Part shown: one piece after another, positions 1 through 5,220 of the stretch
Numbering within the stretch: the first letter of the stretch is position 1
Layout of the letters: the number at the start of each line of letters is the position of its first letter
Source of the DNA: a virus
IMG/VR virus record: IMGVR_UViG_3300028392_000221
Location: 1-30,250 of that record
Direction: 5' to 3' (one strand)
DNA: 30,250 nucleotides
The notes under the pieces: generated by a model
Told to the model about the DNA's origin: nothing
The model's input: only the letters and a program-made list of their open reading frames with translations
Database searches by the model: none
Translations under genes and position numbers: made by a program

Positions 1-1
1 C

Positions 2-220
2 ATGCGCAAAGGGCGGCTGCCAAAGAACGCCCCGGTGCATATGCAGGCCATGCACAAGCTGTCCATGGAGGAGATTCGCGGGGCGGTGGAGGGTAGCAGT
101 TCGAACGACGTTCGGTCGCGTTTAGCGTGGAAGATCATCCACGAGTTCGCGCCGCAGGCCGAGGCGTCGGACAACTTGTGGGTGCAGTTGGTGTATGGGC
201 TGGCGGGTGCCGGTTCTTGA
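2..220 (+). CDS. Hypothetical protein, possibly cut at its start by the window edge
   Basis: I do not recognise this 72-aa product. An ATG lies at base 2, but only one base precedes it, so the real gene may begin upstream. The protein is mixed helical and charged, with a basic start (MRKGRLPKN) and no membrane segment. It ends with TGA inside the first base pairs of the iteron array that follows, so its 3' end and the repeat region overlap by a few bases. It reads in the same direction as the cysteine-rich protein and nuclease downstream and could belong to the same early unit. Function unknown. Confidence 0.5.
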   Translation: MRKGRLPKNAPVHMQAMHKLSMEEIRGAVEGSSSNDVRSRLAWKIIHEFAPQAEASDNLWVQLVYGLAGAGS

Positions 221-276
221 ATGTGTTGAATGTGTTGAGTGTGTTTTGAATGTGTTACACATTCAACACATTCAAG
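216..276. repeat. Iteron array 1: four direct and two inverted 9-bp units
   Basis: TTGAATGTG occurs at 217-225, 226-234 and 246-254, TTGAGTGTG at 235-243, and the reverse complement CACATTCAA at 258-266 and 267-275. The outer parts form a perfect 20-bp inverted repeat (216-235 with 257-276). It could also fold as a hairpin after the upstream stop codon, but there is no T-run, so a terminator is less likely than a protein-binding array. Confidence 0.85.
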
Positions 277-296
277 GAAAGGCAGGGTCGGATCGT

Positions 297-324
297 TGCA
301 GTGCGCGCTGTAAAGCGCACTGCA
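297..324. repeat. 10-bp-stem inverted repeat in the candidate origin
   Basis: TGCAGTGCGC (297-306) pairs with GCGCACTGCA (315-324) around an 8-base loop. It lies between iteron array 1 and the DnaA boxes. It has no T-tail, so it is more likely a structural or protein-binding element than a terminator. Confidence 0.7.
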
Positions 325-343
325 CGTCCACCATCCGGTAGAG

Positions 344-364
344 TTATCCACAGAGTTATCCACA
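344..364 (+). promoter_or_regulatory. Pair of perfect DnaA boxes
   Basis: TTATCCACA occurs at 344-352 and again at 356-364, 12 bp apart start to start and in the same orientation. Both match the E. coli high-affinity DnaA box. They sit between the two iteron arrays, which supports binding of the host initiator here. Confidence 0.75.
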
Positions 365-385
365 GGCTGGGTTGGTTTTGAGTTC

Positions 386-452
386 TTGAGTGTGTTGAAT
401 GTGTTGAGTGTGTTTTGACTATAGGCAACACATTCAAGCCAACACATTCAAG
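386..452. repeat. Iteron array 2: three direct and two inverted 9-bp units
   Basis: TTGAGTGTG at 386-394 and 404-412 and TTGAATGTG at 395-403 are followed by inverted CACATTCAA at 429-437 and 443-451. The left half copies array 1 almost exactly. The inverted half differs in spacing (14 bp rather than 9 bp), so the two arrays look like an old duplication that has since diverged. Confidence 0.85.
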
Positions 453-490
453 AGAAAAAGAGTTGCTTAAAAAAGAGGCAGGATTTTGAA

Positions 491-988
491 ATGACACAAA
501 GTGCAATAGAGAAGGCGCTGGCAACCCCTGCCGGCATGGTCCTAGAGAAGCTGCGGGCGGAGCTAGGGGGGCGATGGCTGGAACCCGGCGATGACCCCGA
601 CGATCGGGTCAAGTGCGACGAGTGCGCCTGCAAGATGACGGCCTTTGCCGTTATGCGGTTCTCGTCAGATCAGTTCGAGCGCATACGCAAGAACAACCTC
701 AAACCCACCCAGTGGATGTTCGGGGTGGCCCGAATAAAGAACGGCCGGGTCACGGTGCCGTACCAGAACACCTTCTGCACGGCCACCAATCTGGACGTGC
801 TGCCGATACCGCACCGCTGCCACCTGTACAAGCCAAAGGGCGCCCCGGTCGAGGAAGGGGTAAACTGGTTCGATGACGACCCGGCCACGCCAGCAGCAGG
901 AGCACAACGAGCAGACCAAGCTGGTGATGTGGGTGCGGTCGTTCCTGCCCGAGGTGCTGATCGTGGCGATACCCAATGGTGGGACTAG
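491..988 (+). CDS. Cysteine-rich (zinc-binding type) phage protein of unknown function
   Basis: A 165-aa protein with a good ribosome site (AGGA seven bases before the ATG). It carries C42-x2-C45-x-C47 and later C96 and C110-H111, a spacing that suggests a metal-binding fold. The remaining sequence is soluble. From about residue 129 the sequence turns to low-complexity Ala/Asp/Gly/Arg text; this is where the gene overlaps the start of the nuclease gene in another frame (873-988), so this tail may be dispensable. The gene is coupled to the nuclease and may act with it, but no function can be assigned from sequence alone. Confidence 0.7.
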   Translation: MTQSAIEKALATPAGMVLEKLRAELGGRWLEPGDDPDDRVKCDECACKMTAFAVMRFSSDQFERIRKNNLKPTQWMFGVARIKNGRVTVPYQNTFCTATNLDVLPIPHRCHLYKPKGAPVEEGVNWFDDDPATPAAGAQRADQAGDVGAVVPARGADRGDTQWWD

Positions 989-1238
989 GAACCCCAAGGA
1001 GGCCATCAAACTGAAAAGTGAGGGGGTACTAGCCGGAATGCCCGATCTCGCGATTTTGGAGCCTTCCGGGGCCTTCCATGGCCTGTTTATTGAGATGAAG
1101 ACCGAGGACGGCGTGGTCAGTGATGCGCAGAAGAAAATACACGCGGTGCTCAAGCAGCGCCATTATGTCGTGCGGGTCTGCCGGTCGTTCGAGGAGGCCA
1201 AGCGCGAGGTGCTGGATTATCTCAAGCACGCAAAATAA
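873..1238 (+). CDS. VRR-NUC domain nuclease
   Basis: A 121-aa protein that is almost entirely a VRR-NUC domain, a member of the PD-(D/E)XK nuclease superfamily found as stand-alone genes in phages. The visible motifs are AIPNGG (32-37), PD at 57-58, the E-x-K pair E74 and K76 in IEMK, and Q86 after the G-x-V-S turn. The C-terminal part (HYVVRVCRSFEEA) is the usual final strand and helix. Stand-alone VRR-NUC proteins are thought to cut branched or flap DNA; which substrate applies here is unknown. The start at 873 gives the normal N-terminus of the family, so the 116-bp overlap with the preceding gene appears real. A GAGGAAGGGG run lies upstream of the ATG. A terminator follows directly. Confidence 0.9.
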   Translation: MTTRPRQQQEHNEQTKLVMWVRSFLPEVLIVAIPNGGTRNPKEAIKLKSEGVLAGMPDLAILEPSGAFHGLFIEMKTEDGVVSDAQKKIHAVLKQRHYVVRVCRSFEEAKREVLDYLKHAK

Positions 1239-1263
1239 AACCCGCCGAGGCGGGTTTGTTTTT
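1238..1263. terminator. Terminator, likely bidirectional
   Basis: AAACCCGCC (1238-1246) pairs with GGCGGGTTT (1249-1257), followed on the + strand by GTTTTTAATT. Read on the other strand the hairpin is followed by TTTTATTTTG. It lies between the convergent ends of the nuclease gene and the leftward small-gene block and can stop transcription from both. Confidence 0.9.
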
Positions 1264-1357
1264 AATTCCAAAAATACAGCATGTAAATAAACATCGGCCC
1301 CCACAGGAGGGCCACGAATATTATTGCCCCGAGCAGGTCAGATAATATTTGCTTCAT
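1262..1357 (-). CDS. 31-aa single-pass membrane peptide
   Basis: A short reading frame encodes MKQILSDLLG followed by a strongly hydrophobic segment (about residues 11-30, including AIIFVALLW and MFIYMLYFW) and a final Asn. Its ATG overlaps the TGA of the preceding gene as ATGA, and an AAGGTGG ribosome site lies seven bases upstream. The terminator begins immediately after its stop. Translational coupling, good ribosome site and exact fit between its neighbours make a real gene likely despite the length. It is predicted to sit in the inner membrane. Function unknown; small membrane effectors, lysis-timing factors and exclusion peptides are possibilities only. Confidence 0.7.
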   Translation of the reverse strand: MKQILSDLLGAIIFVALLWGPMFIYMLYFWN

Positions 1358-1557
1358 GCGGCCACCTTGGTCAGCTTGGCCTGACGCTCACGCAGGGCGT
1401 CGATCTCGGCCCACAGCTTGACGGCGTAGTCCTCGCTGATGTCCGCGCCCTGAGCGGCAAGGGTGTCGTGGCAGTCGATCAGGGCGCGGCGGCAGGTGTA
1501 GAAGTCGTAGGCCTTGACCTTGTTGGTGAAGACGGCGTGGTGGTTGTTGTAGTTCAT
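1354..1557 (-). CDS. Small hypothetical protein
   Basis: A 67-aa soluble protein beginning MNYNNHHAVF. I chose the ATG at 1557 because AGGAG lies eight bases before it; an upstream TTG at 1590 would place the start inside a hairpin. The C-terminal half is a charged amphipathic helix (LWAEIDALRERQAKLTK). It follows the 122-aa gene and is translationally coupled to the membrane peptide. No family recognised. Confidence 0.7.
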   Translation of the reverse strand: MNYNNHHAVFTNKVKAYDFYTCRRALIDCHDTLAAQGADISEDYAVKLWAEIDALRERQAKLTKVAA

Positions 1558-1580
1558 GGTGAGGGCTCCTGAGGTGTTGG

Positions 1581-1598
1581 CGGGGGCCAAGGCCCCCG
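1581..1598 (-). terminator. GC-rich intergenic hairpin
   Basis: CGGGGGCC (1581-1588) pairs with GGCCCCCG (1591-1598), just after the stop codon of the 122-aa gene in the leftward direction. No T-run follows, so it may be a weak terminator, a 3'-end stabiliser or a processing site. The same arrangement recurs at 2781-2796. Confidence 0.5.
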
Positions 1599-1604
1599 GG
1601 TTGA

Positions 1605-1973
1605 TTAGCGGGAGGTGCAGCGCACCGAGAACGAGGCGGCCACGGTGGTAAAGCGGTCCACGTCGGCCTGCTCGGGCTTCAAGGACAGCAGGTCCTGCAC
1701 CTGCTTGGCGCCGTGCTCGGTTGTGGGGTCCACGCCGGACCAGCGCACCACCGTGGCGGCCAGCACCGACAGGTTGTCCACGGCCTTGCGGTTGGCCTCC
1801 ACGACCGTGGCCTTGAAGAGGTTACCCTCGAAGACCTTGTCGCCGCCGGACGTGGCCTCGTTCTTGAACTCGTCCTTGATGGCGTCGGCCTGCTTGGTCA
1901 GTTGGGAAATTTGCGCCAGCAGTTGGCCGAGGCGGTCAGCAGGGGCGGCGGCGTTGATGTCGATGATTTGCAT
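1605..1973 (-). CDS. Coiled-coil phage protein of unknown function
   Basis: A 122-aa protein starting at the ATG at 1973, which has GGAG seven bases upstream. Residues about 10-45 form an amphipathic helix typical of a coiled coil (LGQLLAQISQLTKQADAIKD), followed by a short beta-type segment (FEGNLFKATVVEANRKAVD). This layout of a helix followed by a small strand domain is common in small early phage proteins that lack an assigned role. It is the first gene behind its own promoter-like site at 2024-2051, and so probably heads a unit with the two small genes downstream. Confidence 0.75.
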   Translation of the reverse strand: MQIIDINAAAPADRLGQLLAQISQLTKQADAIKDEFKNEATSGGDKVFEGNLFKATVVEANRKAVDNLSVLAATVVRWSGVDPTTEHGAKQVQDLLSLKPEQADVDRFTTVAASFSVRCTSR

Positions 1974-2023
1974 GTCGTTCTCCGGTTTCAGGTTTAAGGG
2001 TTGTGTCGTTGTTGACAGGTCCG

Positions 2024-2051
2024 ATGTTACAGGTGTTTCCGGCAACAAACG
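2024..2051 (-). promoter_or_regulatory. Leftward promoter-like site with shared GTTGCCGGAAAC element
   Basis: Read leftward, GTTGCCGGAAAC (2035-2046) ends seven bases before TAACAT (2024-2029), a possible -10 box. The -35 position (CGTTTG) is poor. The same element at the same distance from a TARMAT box occurs at 3731-3758 and 4962-4989. The near-palindrome GTTnCCGGnAAC suggests a regulator binding site. It lies about 50-80 bases before the 122-aa gene. Confidence 0.55.
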
Positions 2052-2053
2052 AA

Positions 2054-2425
2054 CTATTTGAAAAATAATTTTATGGTTGTTGCATCCACGCCACACCACA
2101 AGACCTTGGGCTTTTTGACGTAACGCTGCACGGTGTACTTGAGCCACGTCACGCCCACCGGGTAGCTCGGTGGCCGGATGCCGATGCAGAACAGCAGGCC
2201 GCCGGGGGTGGTGTAGATGGCGCGGCTGCCGCGTGGCAGCAGCACCCGGGCCGTCTCGTCACCGACCGACAGCCCAACCACCTTGGCCGGGCTGTAGTCC
2301 GGACCAAGGCGGCGGTGGCACTGCTCGGTGTTCCTGCACAGCATGACGCCGTTGACGGTCATCACGCCGGCATCGGCGTAGTGGTTGACGCCACACCGGG
2401 CGCAGGTGTAGATGACCTGCGACAT
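2054..2425 (-). CDS. Small cysteine-containing phage protein
   Basis: A 123-aa protein. The ATG at 2425 lies two bases after the stop of the preceding gene (TGACCATG), so it is probably translated by coupling. Near the N-terminus is C8-x2-C11 (CARCGVNHY), followed by further cysteines near residues 29 and 36, which suggests a small zinc ribbon. The rest is beta-rich (VVGLSVGDETARVLLP) and ends with a basic and aromatic tail. No enzyme motif is seen. A zinc-binding DNA or protein adaptor is possible, but the function is unknown. Confidence 0.7.
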   Translation of the reverse strand: MSQVIYTCARCGVNHYADAGVMTVNGVMLCRNTEQCHRRLGPDYSPAKVVGLSVGDETARVLLPRGSRAIYTTPGGLLFCIGIRPPSYPVGVTWLKYTVQRYVKKPKVLWCGVDATTIKLFFK

Positions 2426-2427
2426 GG

Positions 2428-2757
2428 TCAGGCCGCCTGCCTCACGGCTGCACGCAGGGCCTGCTCGACCATGCCGGCCACCCACGCGTGCTTGGCGCCG
2501 ATGTTCCAGTAGGTCATGTCCTTGATGGCCTTGCCGTCCGATCCCATGTAGTTGTGGCCGTTCTTCCAGTTGTAGATGCAGGCCACCGTGCCGTCCGAAA
2601 ACATGAGGTCCCAGCCCGCGTCGCACTTCATGTCGTCGACGTTGGTGTGGTGGGGGCCAAAGGCGGTGCACAGGTCCTCGTATGAGGCCTCTAGGTGCCC
2701 TTGCAGGCTGGTAAAGCTGACGTTGATGTCGCCGTCGTTGTGCGTCTTGAATTCCAT
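2428..2757 (-). CDS. Conserved phage protein (DGTVA-IYNWK type), unknown function
   Basis: A 109-aa protein starting MEFKTHNDGD at 2757, with TGGAG seven bases before the ATG. The sequence has the feel of a family of small phage proteins with a FG.P motif, a D/E-DGTVA-x-IYxWKN core (here SDGTVACIYNWKNG) and a WNIGxxH element near the C-terminus (YWNIGAKHAWV). That family is widespread but functionally unassigned, and the match is from memory. It lies directly downstream of the DUF932 gene, separated by a GC-rich hairpin, so both are probably co-transcribed. Confidence 0.8.
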   Translation of the reverse strand: MEFKTHNDGDINVSFTSLQGHLEASYEDLCTAFGPHHTNVDDMKCDAGWDLMFSDGTVACIYNWKNGHNYMGSDGKAIKDMTYWNIGAKHAWVAGMVEQALRAAVRQAA

Positions 2758-2780
2758 GATTTTCTCCAGTGTAAGGTGAT

Positions 2781-2796
2781 GGGGGCCGAGGCCCCC
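2781..2796 (-). terminator. GC-rich intergenic hairpin
   Basis: GGGGGCC (2781-2787) pairs with GGCCCCC (2790-2796), directly downstream of the DUF932 stop codon in the leftward direction. The surrounding text (TAATCA-CCCCGGGGGCC) closely resembles that at 1581-1604. There is no T-run, so termination would be partial at best. Confidence 0.5.
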
Positions 2797-2803
2797 GGGG
2801 TGA

Positions 2804-3673
2804 TTACAGGTAGGCGTGCTCGTAGGCTGCGACGAACTCGTCGGTGGACTTGCCCTGCTTGAGTTGGGCAAGGCCGTCAGCGAGGCTCCACAGGGCCTTG
2901 TTGAGCTTCACGTTCTCGTTGACGCCACCCACCTCGCGGGTGGACATGCGGCGGCCAGTGGCGCTGCGGCCACGCACGCCGCCGCGAACCAAGTTCTCCT
3001 GCACGCGGTTGAAGGTCGTCCATAGGTCGTCCTTGTAGTCAGCGTGGCGCTGGGGGTGCAGCACGCCGAAGGTGTTCACCGGGGCAGCGCCTTCGTCCCA
3101 GCGGAGCTGGAGCGCTGAGCTTGCGAAGACGTGCTGCTCTTGGTCTGTCAGGGTGATGGACTTGTACTCGGCGATGCGGTCGGTGACGGCCTCTGCGGCC
3201 TCCACGACGCGCCATGAGGCGTCGATCACGTCGCCCACCACGTTGCCGCTGTGGCGCACGCGGATGTCGTCGTGCACGTTGCCTGCGATCAGGCCGTTGG
3301 AGCACACGAAGCGGAACACGCCGGACATGATTTGGTAGGAGCTTGTGCCGTCGTGGCTGTTGACCAAAACGATCTCGGGCACTTCCTCGGTGGTCTGAAT
3401 GTGCGAGGCGTGGCGCAGGCGCACGAGGTGCTTGGTGTGCTCACGCTTGCTGGAGTCACGCACGCGGGTCTGACGCACCTCGTAGGGCTCGAAGCCCTCG
3501 GCACGCAGGCCGTCGATCACTTGGATCGTGGGGATGAAGCTGTAGCGCTCGCCACGGCTTTCGTGCGCCTCGTGGGCCATCACGCTGGGCGCGAAGCGGG
3601 CGATCATGTCGTTGGACAAGGGGGACTGAGCGCGGAAGGTGGCTTGATTGGAAGAGCGGCCAAAGTGGTACAT
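2804..3673 (-). CDS. DUF932 family protein
   Basis: A 289-aa protein that matches the DUF932 (phage/plasmid-like) family. The hallmark is the central stretch EIVLVNSHDGTSSYQI followed by a G-V-F-R-F-V-C-S-N-G-L pattern (about residues 102-131). A helical region and a basic Arg/Gly linker (GGVRGRSATGRR, about 230-241) follow. DUF932 proteins are common on plasmids and phages, near recombination or anti-restriction genes, but have no proven activity. AAGGA precedes the ATG at 3673. It heads a unit driven by the promoter-like site at 3731-3758 and followed by two small genes. Confidence 0.9.
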   Translation of the reverse strand: MYHFGRSSNQATFRAQSPLSNDMIARFAPSVMAHEAHESRGERYSFIPTIQVIDGLRAEGFEPYEVRQTRVRDSSKREHTKHLVRLRHASHIQTTEEVPEIVLVNSHDGTSSYQIMSGVFRFVCSNGLIAGNVHDDIRVRHSGNVVGDVIDASWRVVEAAEAVTDRIAEYKSITLTDQEQHVFASSALQLRWDEGAAPVNTFGVLHPQRHADYKDDLWTTFNRVQENLVRGGVRGRSATGRRMSTREVGGVNENVKLNKALWSLADGLAQLKQGKSTDEFVAAYEHAYL

Positions 3674-3730
3674 GGTGAAGTCCTTTTTTACAGTTTAGGG
3701 TTTAGCGTTTTGTCGTTGTCGACGGGGTTG

Positions 3731-3758
3731 ATGTTATCACTGTTTCCGGCAACAACAA
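3731..3758 (-). promoter_or_regulatory. Leftward promoter-like site with shared GTTGCCGGAAAC element
   Basis: Leftward, TTGTTG (3753-3758), a 16-base spacer and TAACAT (3731-3736) form a weak sigma-70-like promoter; an overlapping GATAAC is another possible -10. GTTGCCGGAAAC (3742-3753) fills most of the spacer. A run of A/T lies upstream (about 3759-3772), as expected for an UP-like element. It lies 58 bases or more before the DUF932 start. The rest of 3674-3799 holds no gene. Confidence 0.6.
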
Positions 3759-3799
3759 TCTTTTTTTTCAATCTTGACTAATTTGTGGGGTTATAGCTT

Positions 3800-4180
3800 T
3801 CAGGCCCACTGCTCGTCGGCCACCTCGCGACGCTCGAGCGCCACGTCGGCGGCCTGACCGTACTGGACGTAGGCGTCGGAGCCGTAGACGGCCCGGCCGG
3901 GGGTCCAGCGATCGAACGCGATCGGCAGCTTGCCACACGCCAGCCGGGCGCTCAGGCCCTCGGCAAAGCGCAGGGCGTTGGGCATGATGCGGTCGGCGAA
4001 CATGGCCGAGCCGAAGACGTGCTCGAACGTGTCGCCGTGCTCGTTGTAGGCCACCACCACGGCCTGCACGCCGTAGACGTGCCCGCGAGGGTTGGTGTAG
4101 TCGGCCATCTCGGGGTTGACGCCCAGCACGACGAGGTCGTCGCGCACTGAAAAGCCGGTGATGTTGTGGGTGTTGGTCAT
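3800..4180 (-). CDS. Hypothetical soluble protein
   Basis: A 126-aa protein beginning MTNTHNITGF. The ATG at 4180 has TGGAG eight bases upstream within the CTCC/GTCGTTTT leader shared by its neighbours. It has a beta-type N-terminal half (VRDDLVVLGVNPEMADY, then VYGVQAVVVAYNEHGD) and a more helical, charged C-terminal half. No catalytic motif, membrane segment or known family is recognised. A hairpin separates it from the preceding gene. Confidence 0.75.
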   Translation of the reverse strand: MTNTHNITGFSVRDDLVVLGVNPEMADYTNPRGHVYGVQAVVVAYNEHGDTFEHVFGSAMFADRIMPNALRFAEGLSARLACGKLPIAFDRWTPGRAVYGSDAYVQYGQAADVALERREVADEQWA

Positions 4181-4203
4181 GTCGTTTTCTCCAGTTGATT
4201 GAA

Positions 4204-4222
4204 AGGCCCCTAGAAGGGGCCT
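4204..4222 (-). terminator. Intergenic hairpin, weak terminator
   Basis: AGGCCCCT (4204-4211) pairs with AGGGGCCT (4215-4222) around a 3-base loop, and TTTC follows in the leftward direction. It lies between the 87-aa and the 126-aa genes. A similar but imperfect sequence (AAAAGGGGCCTAGAAGGGCC) occurs near 5163-5182. Confidence 0.55.
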
Positions 4223-4230
4223 AGATGGCA

Positions 4231-4494
4231 TCAAATTACGTTCAGGCCGGTGACGTCGAGGGAGTTGGCCAAGCGGCCATTGACCGCGATGCTGCGCTCG
4301 ATCTGCTTGAGCGTGGGCTTGTAGGAGCCGCTGTAGTCGGACCACTGGCCGCACTTGTGGGTGCCCTCGAACCAAACGAGGTAGATGGCGAGCCTTGATA
4401 TCACGCCCACGGTGTAGACCTGCGCCTCGTCGTGCTCGGTGCGCACGATCAGTTGGCCTAGGTAAATGTCCTTCAGTTCAAGTTGCTTTGTCAT
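4231..4494 (-). CDS. Small hypothetical protein
   Basis: An 87-aa protein starting MTKQLELKDI at 4494, with GAAGG eight bases upstream. It is beta-rich in the middle (GQLIVRTEHDEAQVYTVGVIS, then IYLVWFEGT) and helical at the end, like a small barrel-type domain. Its leader shares the CCTTAAACCTGAAACC text seen before the 122-aa gene. No family or catalytic residue is recognised. Confidence 0.7.
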   Translation of the reverse strand: MTKQLELKDIYLGQLIVRTEHDEAQVYTVGVISRLAIYLVWFEGTHKCGQWSDYSGSYKPTLKQIERSIAVNGRLANSLDVTGLNVI

Positions 4495-4527
4495 GTCGTT
4501 TCCTTCGGTTTCAGGTTTAAGGGTTAT

Positions 4528-4569
4528 GGTGAGATTCTCACCGTACAGCCCGGCACGCCGGGCTGTACG
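4528..4569. repeat. Two adjacent inverted repeats between the 111-aa and 87-aa genes
   Basis: A long hairpin, CGTACAGCCCGGC (4542-4554) with its perfect complement (4557-4569), starts eight bases after the stop codon of the 111-aa gene. Directly beside it is a 15-bp palindrome, GGTGAGA-T-TCTCACC (4528-4542). No T-run follows the hairpin, so termination is uncertain. The palindrome has the size of an operator for a dimeric regulator and lies just upstream of the 87-aa gene leader. Confidence 0.7.
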
Positions 4570-4577
4570 TTGGGTTA

Positions 4578-4913
4578 TCAGACCGAGCGCTCTGCGATGA
4601 ACTGTTCGGCCTTGCGGATGTCGTCTTTAACACCGTCCAAGGCCACGCTGAGTTTGATCCAATTCACGCGACTTTGAGAGGCCAGTTCGGCCACCAAGTT
4701 GGTGTAAAAGTAGCTAAGTGCGCCGTAGGCAATGATTGCGCCGGACATGGCCTTGCCGGCGTCCACCAGCGCGTCGATGCGATCGTCGACCTTGCGCTTT
4801 TGGGCCAGCAAGCCGTTTGGGTTCAGGTAGTGGAACAGGGCTACATCACGGTTAGACCATGTCTTGAGGTTGGGCTTGTCTGCGTCGCGGGTGATGGTGT
4901 TGAAATCAATCAT
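4578..4913 (-). CDS. Hypothetical helical protein
   Basis: A 111-aa protein starting MIDFNTITRD at 4913, with CGGAG nine bases upstream. It is mainly helical, with a KRKVDDRIDALVDAGKAM helix and a weakly hydrophobic centre (about residues 55-72, SGAIIAYGALSYFYTNLV) that is too polar to call a membrane segment. It ends with a charged helix. It is the first gene of the leftward block, behind the best of the three shared promoter-like sites, so it is probably expressed early. No family recognised. Confidence 0.75.
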   Translation of the reverse strand: MIDFNTITRDADKPNLKTWSNRDVALFHYLNPNGLLAQKRKVDDRIDALVDAGKAMSGAIIAYGALSYFYTNLVAELASQSRVNWIKLSVALDGVKDDIRKAEQFIAERSV

Positions 4914-4961
4914 GTCGTTTACTCCGGTTTAGGTTTGTCGTTTGCTGCTGTCAAGACTCGA

Positions 4962-4989
4962 ATTCTACAGATGTTTCCGGTAACGTCAA
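4962..4989 (-). promoter_or_regulatory. Leftward sigma-70-type promoter with shared GTTACCGGAAAC element
   Basis: Leftward, TTGACG (4984-4989), a 16-base spacer and TAGAAT (4962-4967) match the -35 and -10 consensus at five of six positions each. GTTACCGGAAAC (4973-4984) lies almost wholly in the spacer, where a bound protein could repress or activate the promoter. It would drive the leftward block starting at 4913. Confidence 0.7.
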
Positions 4990-5184
4990 CGCATTTGTTT
5001 TAATTGAAAACTGCAAGTCGATTAGTTTTTCCTATCGCAGTTTGCTGGCCTGTGCGACCATCAAGCCACTGAAAAAGAGCGCGTGATGCGCCTGCGCACG
5101 CGTAGCATGAAGCGTGCCAAGTGCCAAAAAATGGCTTATGCACCAAAATGGTGAAAACGCCTAAAAGGGGCCTAGAAGGGCCGC

Positions 5185-5196
5185 GTTTCCGGTAAC
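5185..5196. promoter_or_regulatory. Fourth copy of the GTTTCCGGTAAC element, without a promoter
   Basis: The 12-bp element is identical to that at 4973-4984, but no TARMAT box follows it. It lies in the non-coding control region between the leftward genes and the DnaA-box cluster, so it may be a regulator site connected with replication or looping rather than a promoter. Confidence 0.55.
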
Positions 5197-5220
5197 CTAG
5201 GGGGTAGGTGCCTAAAATAC

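Larger units (their letters stand above)
213..452. other. Candidate iteron-type replication origin (non-coding segment)
   Basis: The 270 bases between the first two genes hold no plausible gene but dense structure: two arrays of a 9-bp repeat (TTGARTGTG) in both orientations, a 10-bp-stem inverted repeat and two perfect DnaA boxes between the arrays. A 37-bp segment is present twice (213-249 and 382-418) with one mismatch. Iterons flanking DnaA boxes are the usual layout of plasmid and some phage origins. No initiator gene is recognised in the window, so the origin role is inferred from architecture. A regulatory or partition site is the main alternative. Confidence 0.5.

Noticed and set aside
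216-452. CRISPR array
   Set aside because: Units are only 9 bp, partly inverted and mostly contiguous, without unique spacers.
873-988. Frameshift joining the cysteine-rich protein and the nuclease
   Set aside because: The nuclease has a complete family-type N-terminus with its own ATG, so two overlapping genes explain the data.
1558-1590. TTG start at 1590 for the 67-aa gene
   Set aside because: It lies inside a hairpin and lacks a ribosome site, whereas the ATG at 1557 has AGGAG at good spacing.
2426-2671. Upstream extension of the 123-aa cysteine protein to 2671
   Set aside because: This would overlap almost the whole preceding gene; the ATG at 2425 right after that gene's stop is the better start.
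3251-3781. 176-aa rightward frame over the DUF932 gene
   Set aside because: It runs through the promoter region and has His/Ala/Val-rich shadow composition; DUF932 on the other strand is clear.
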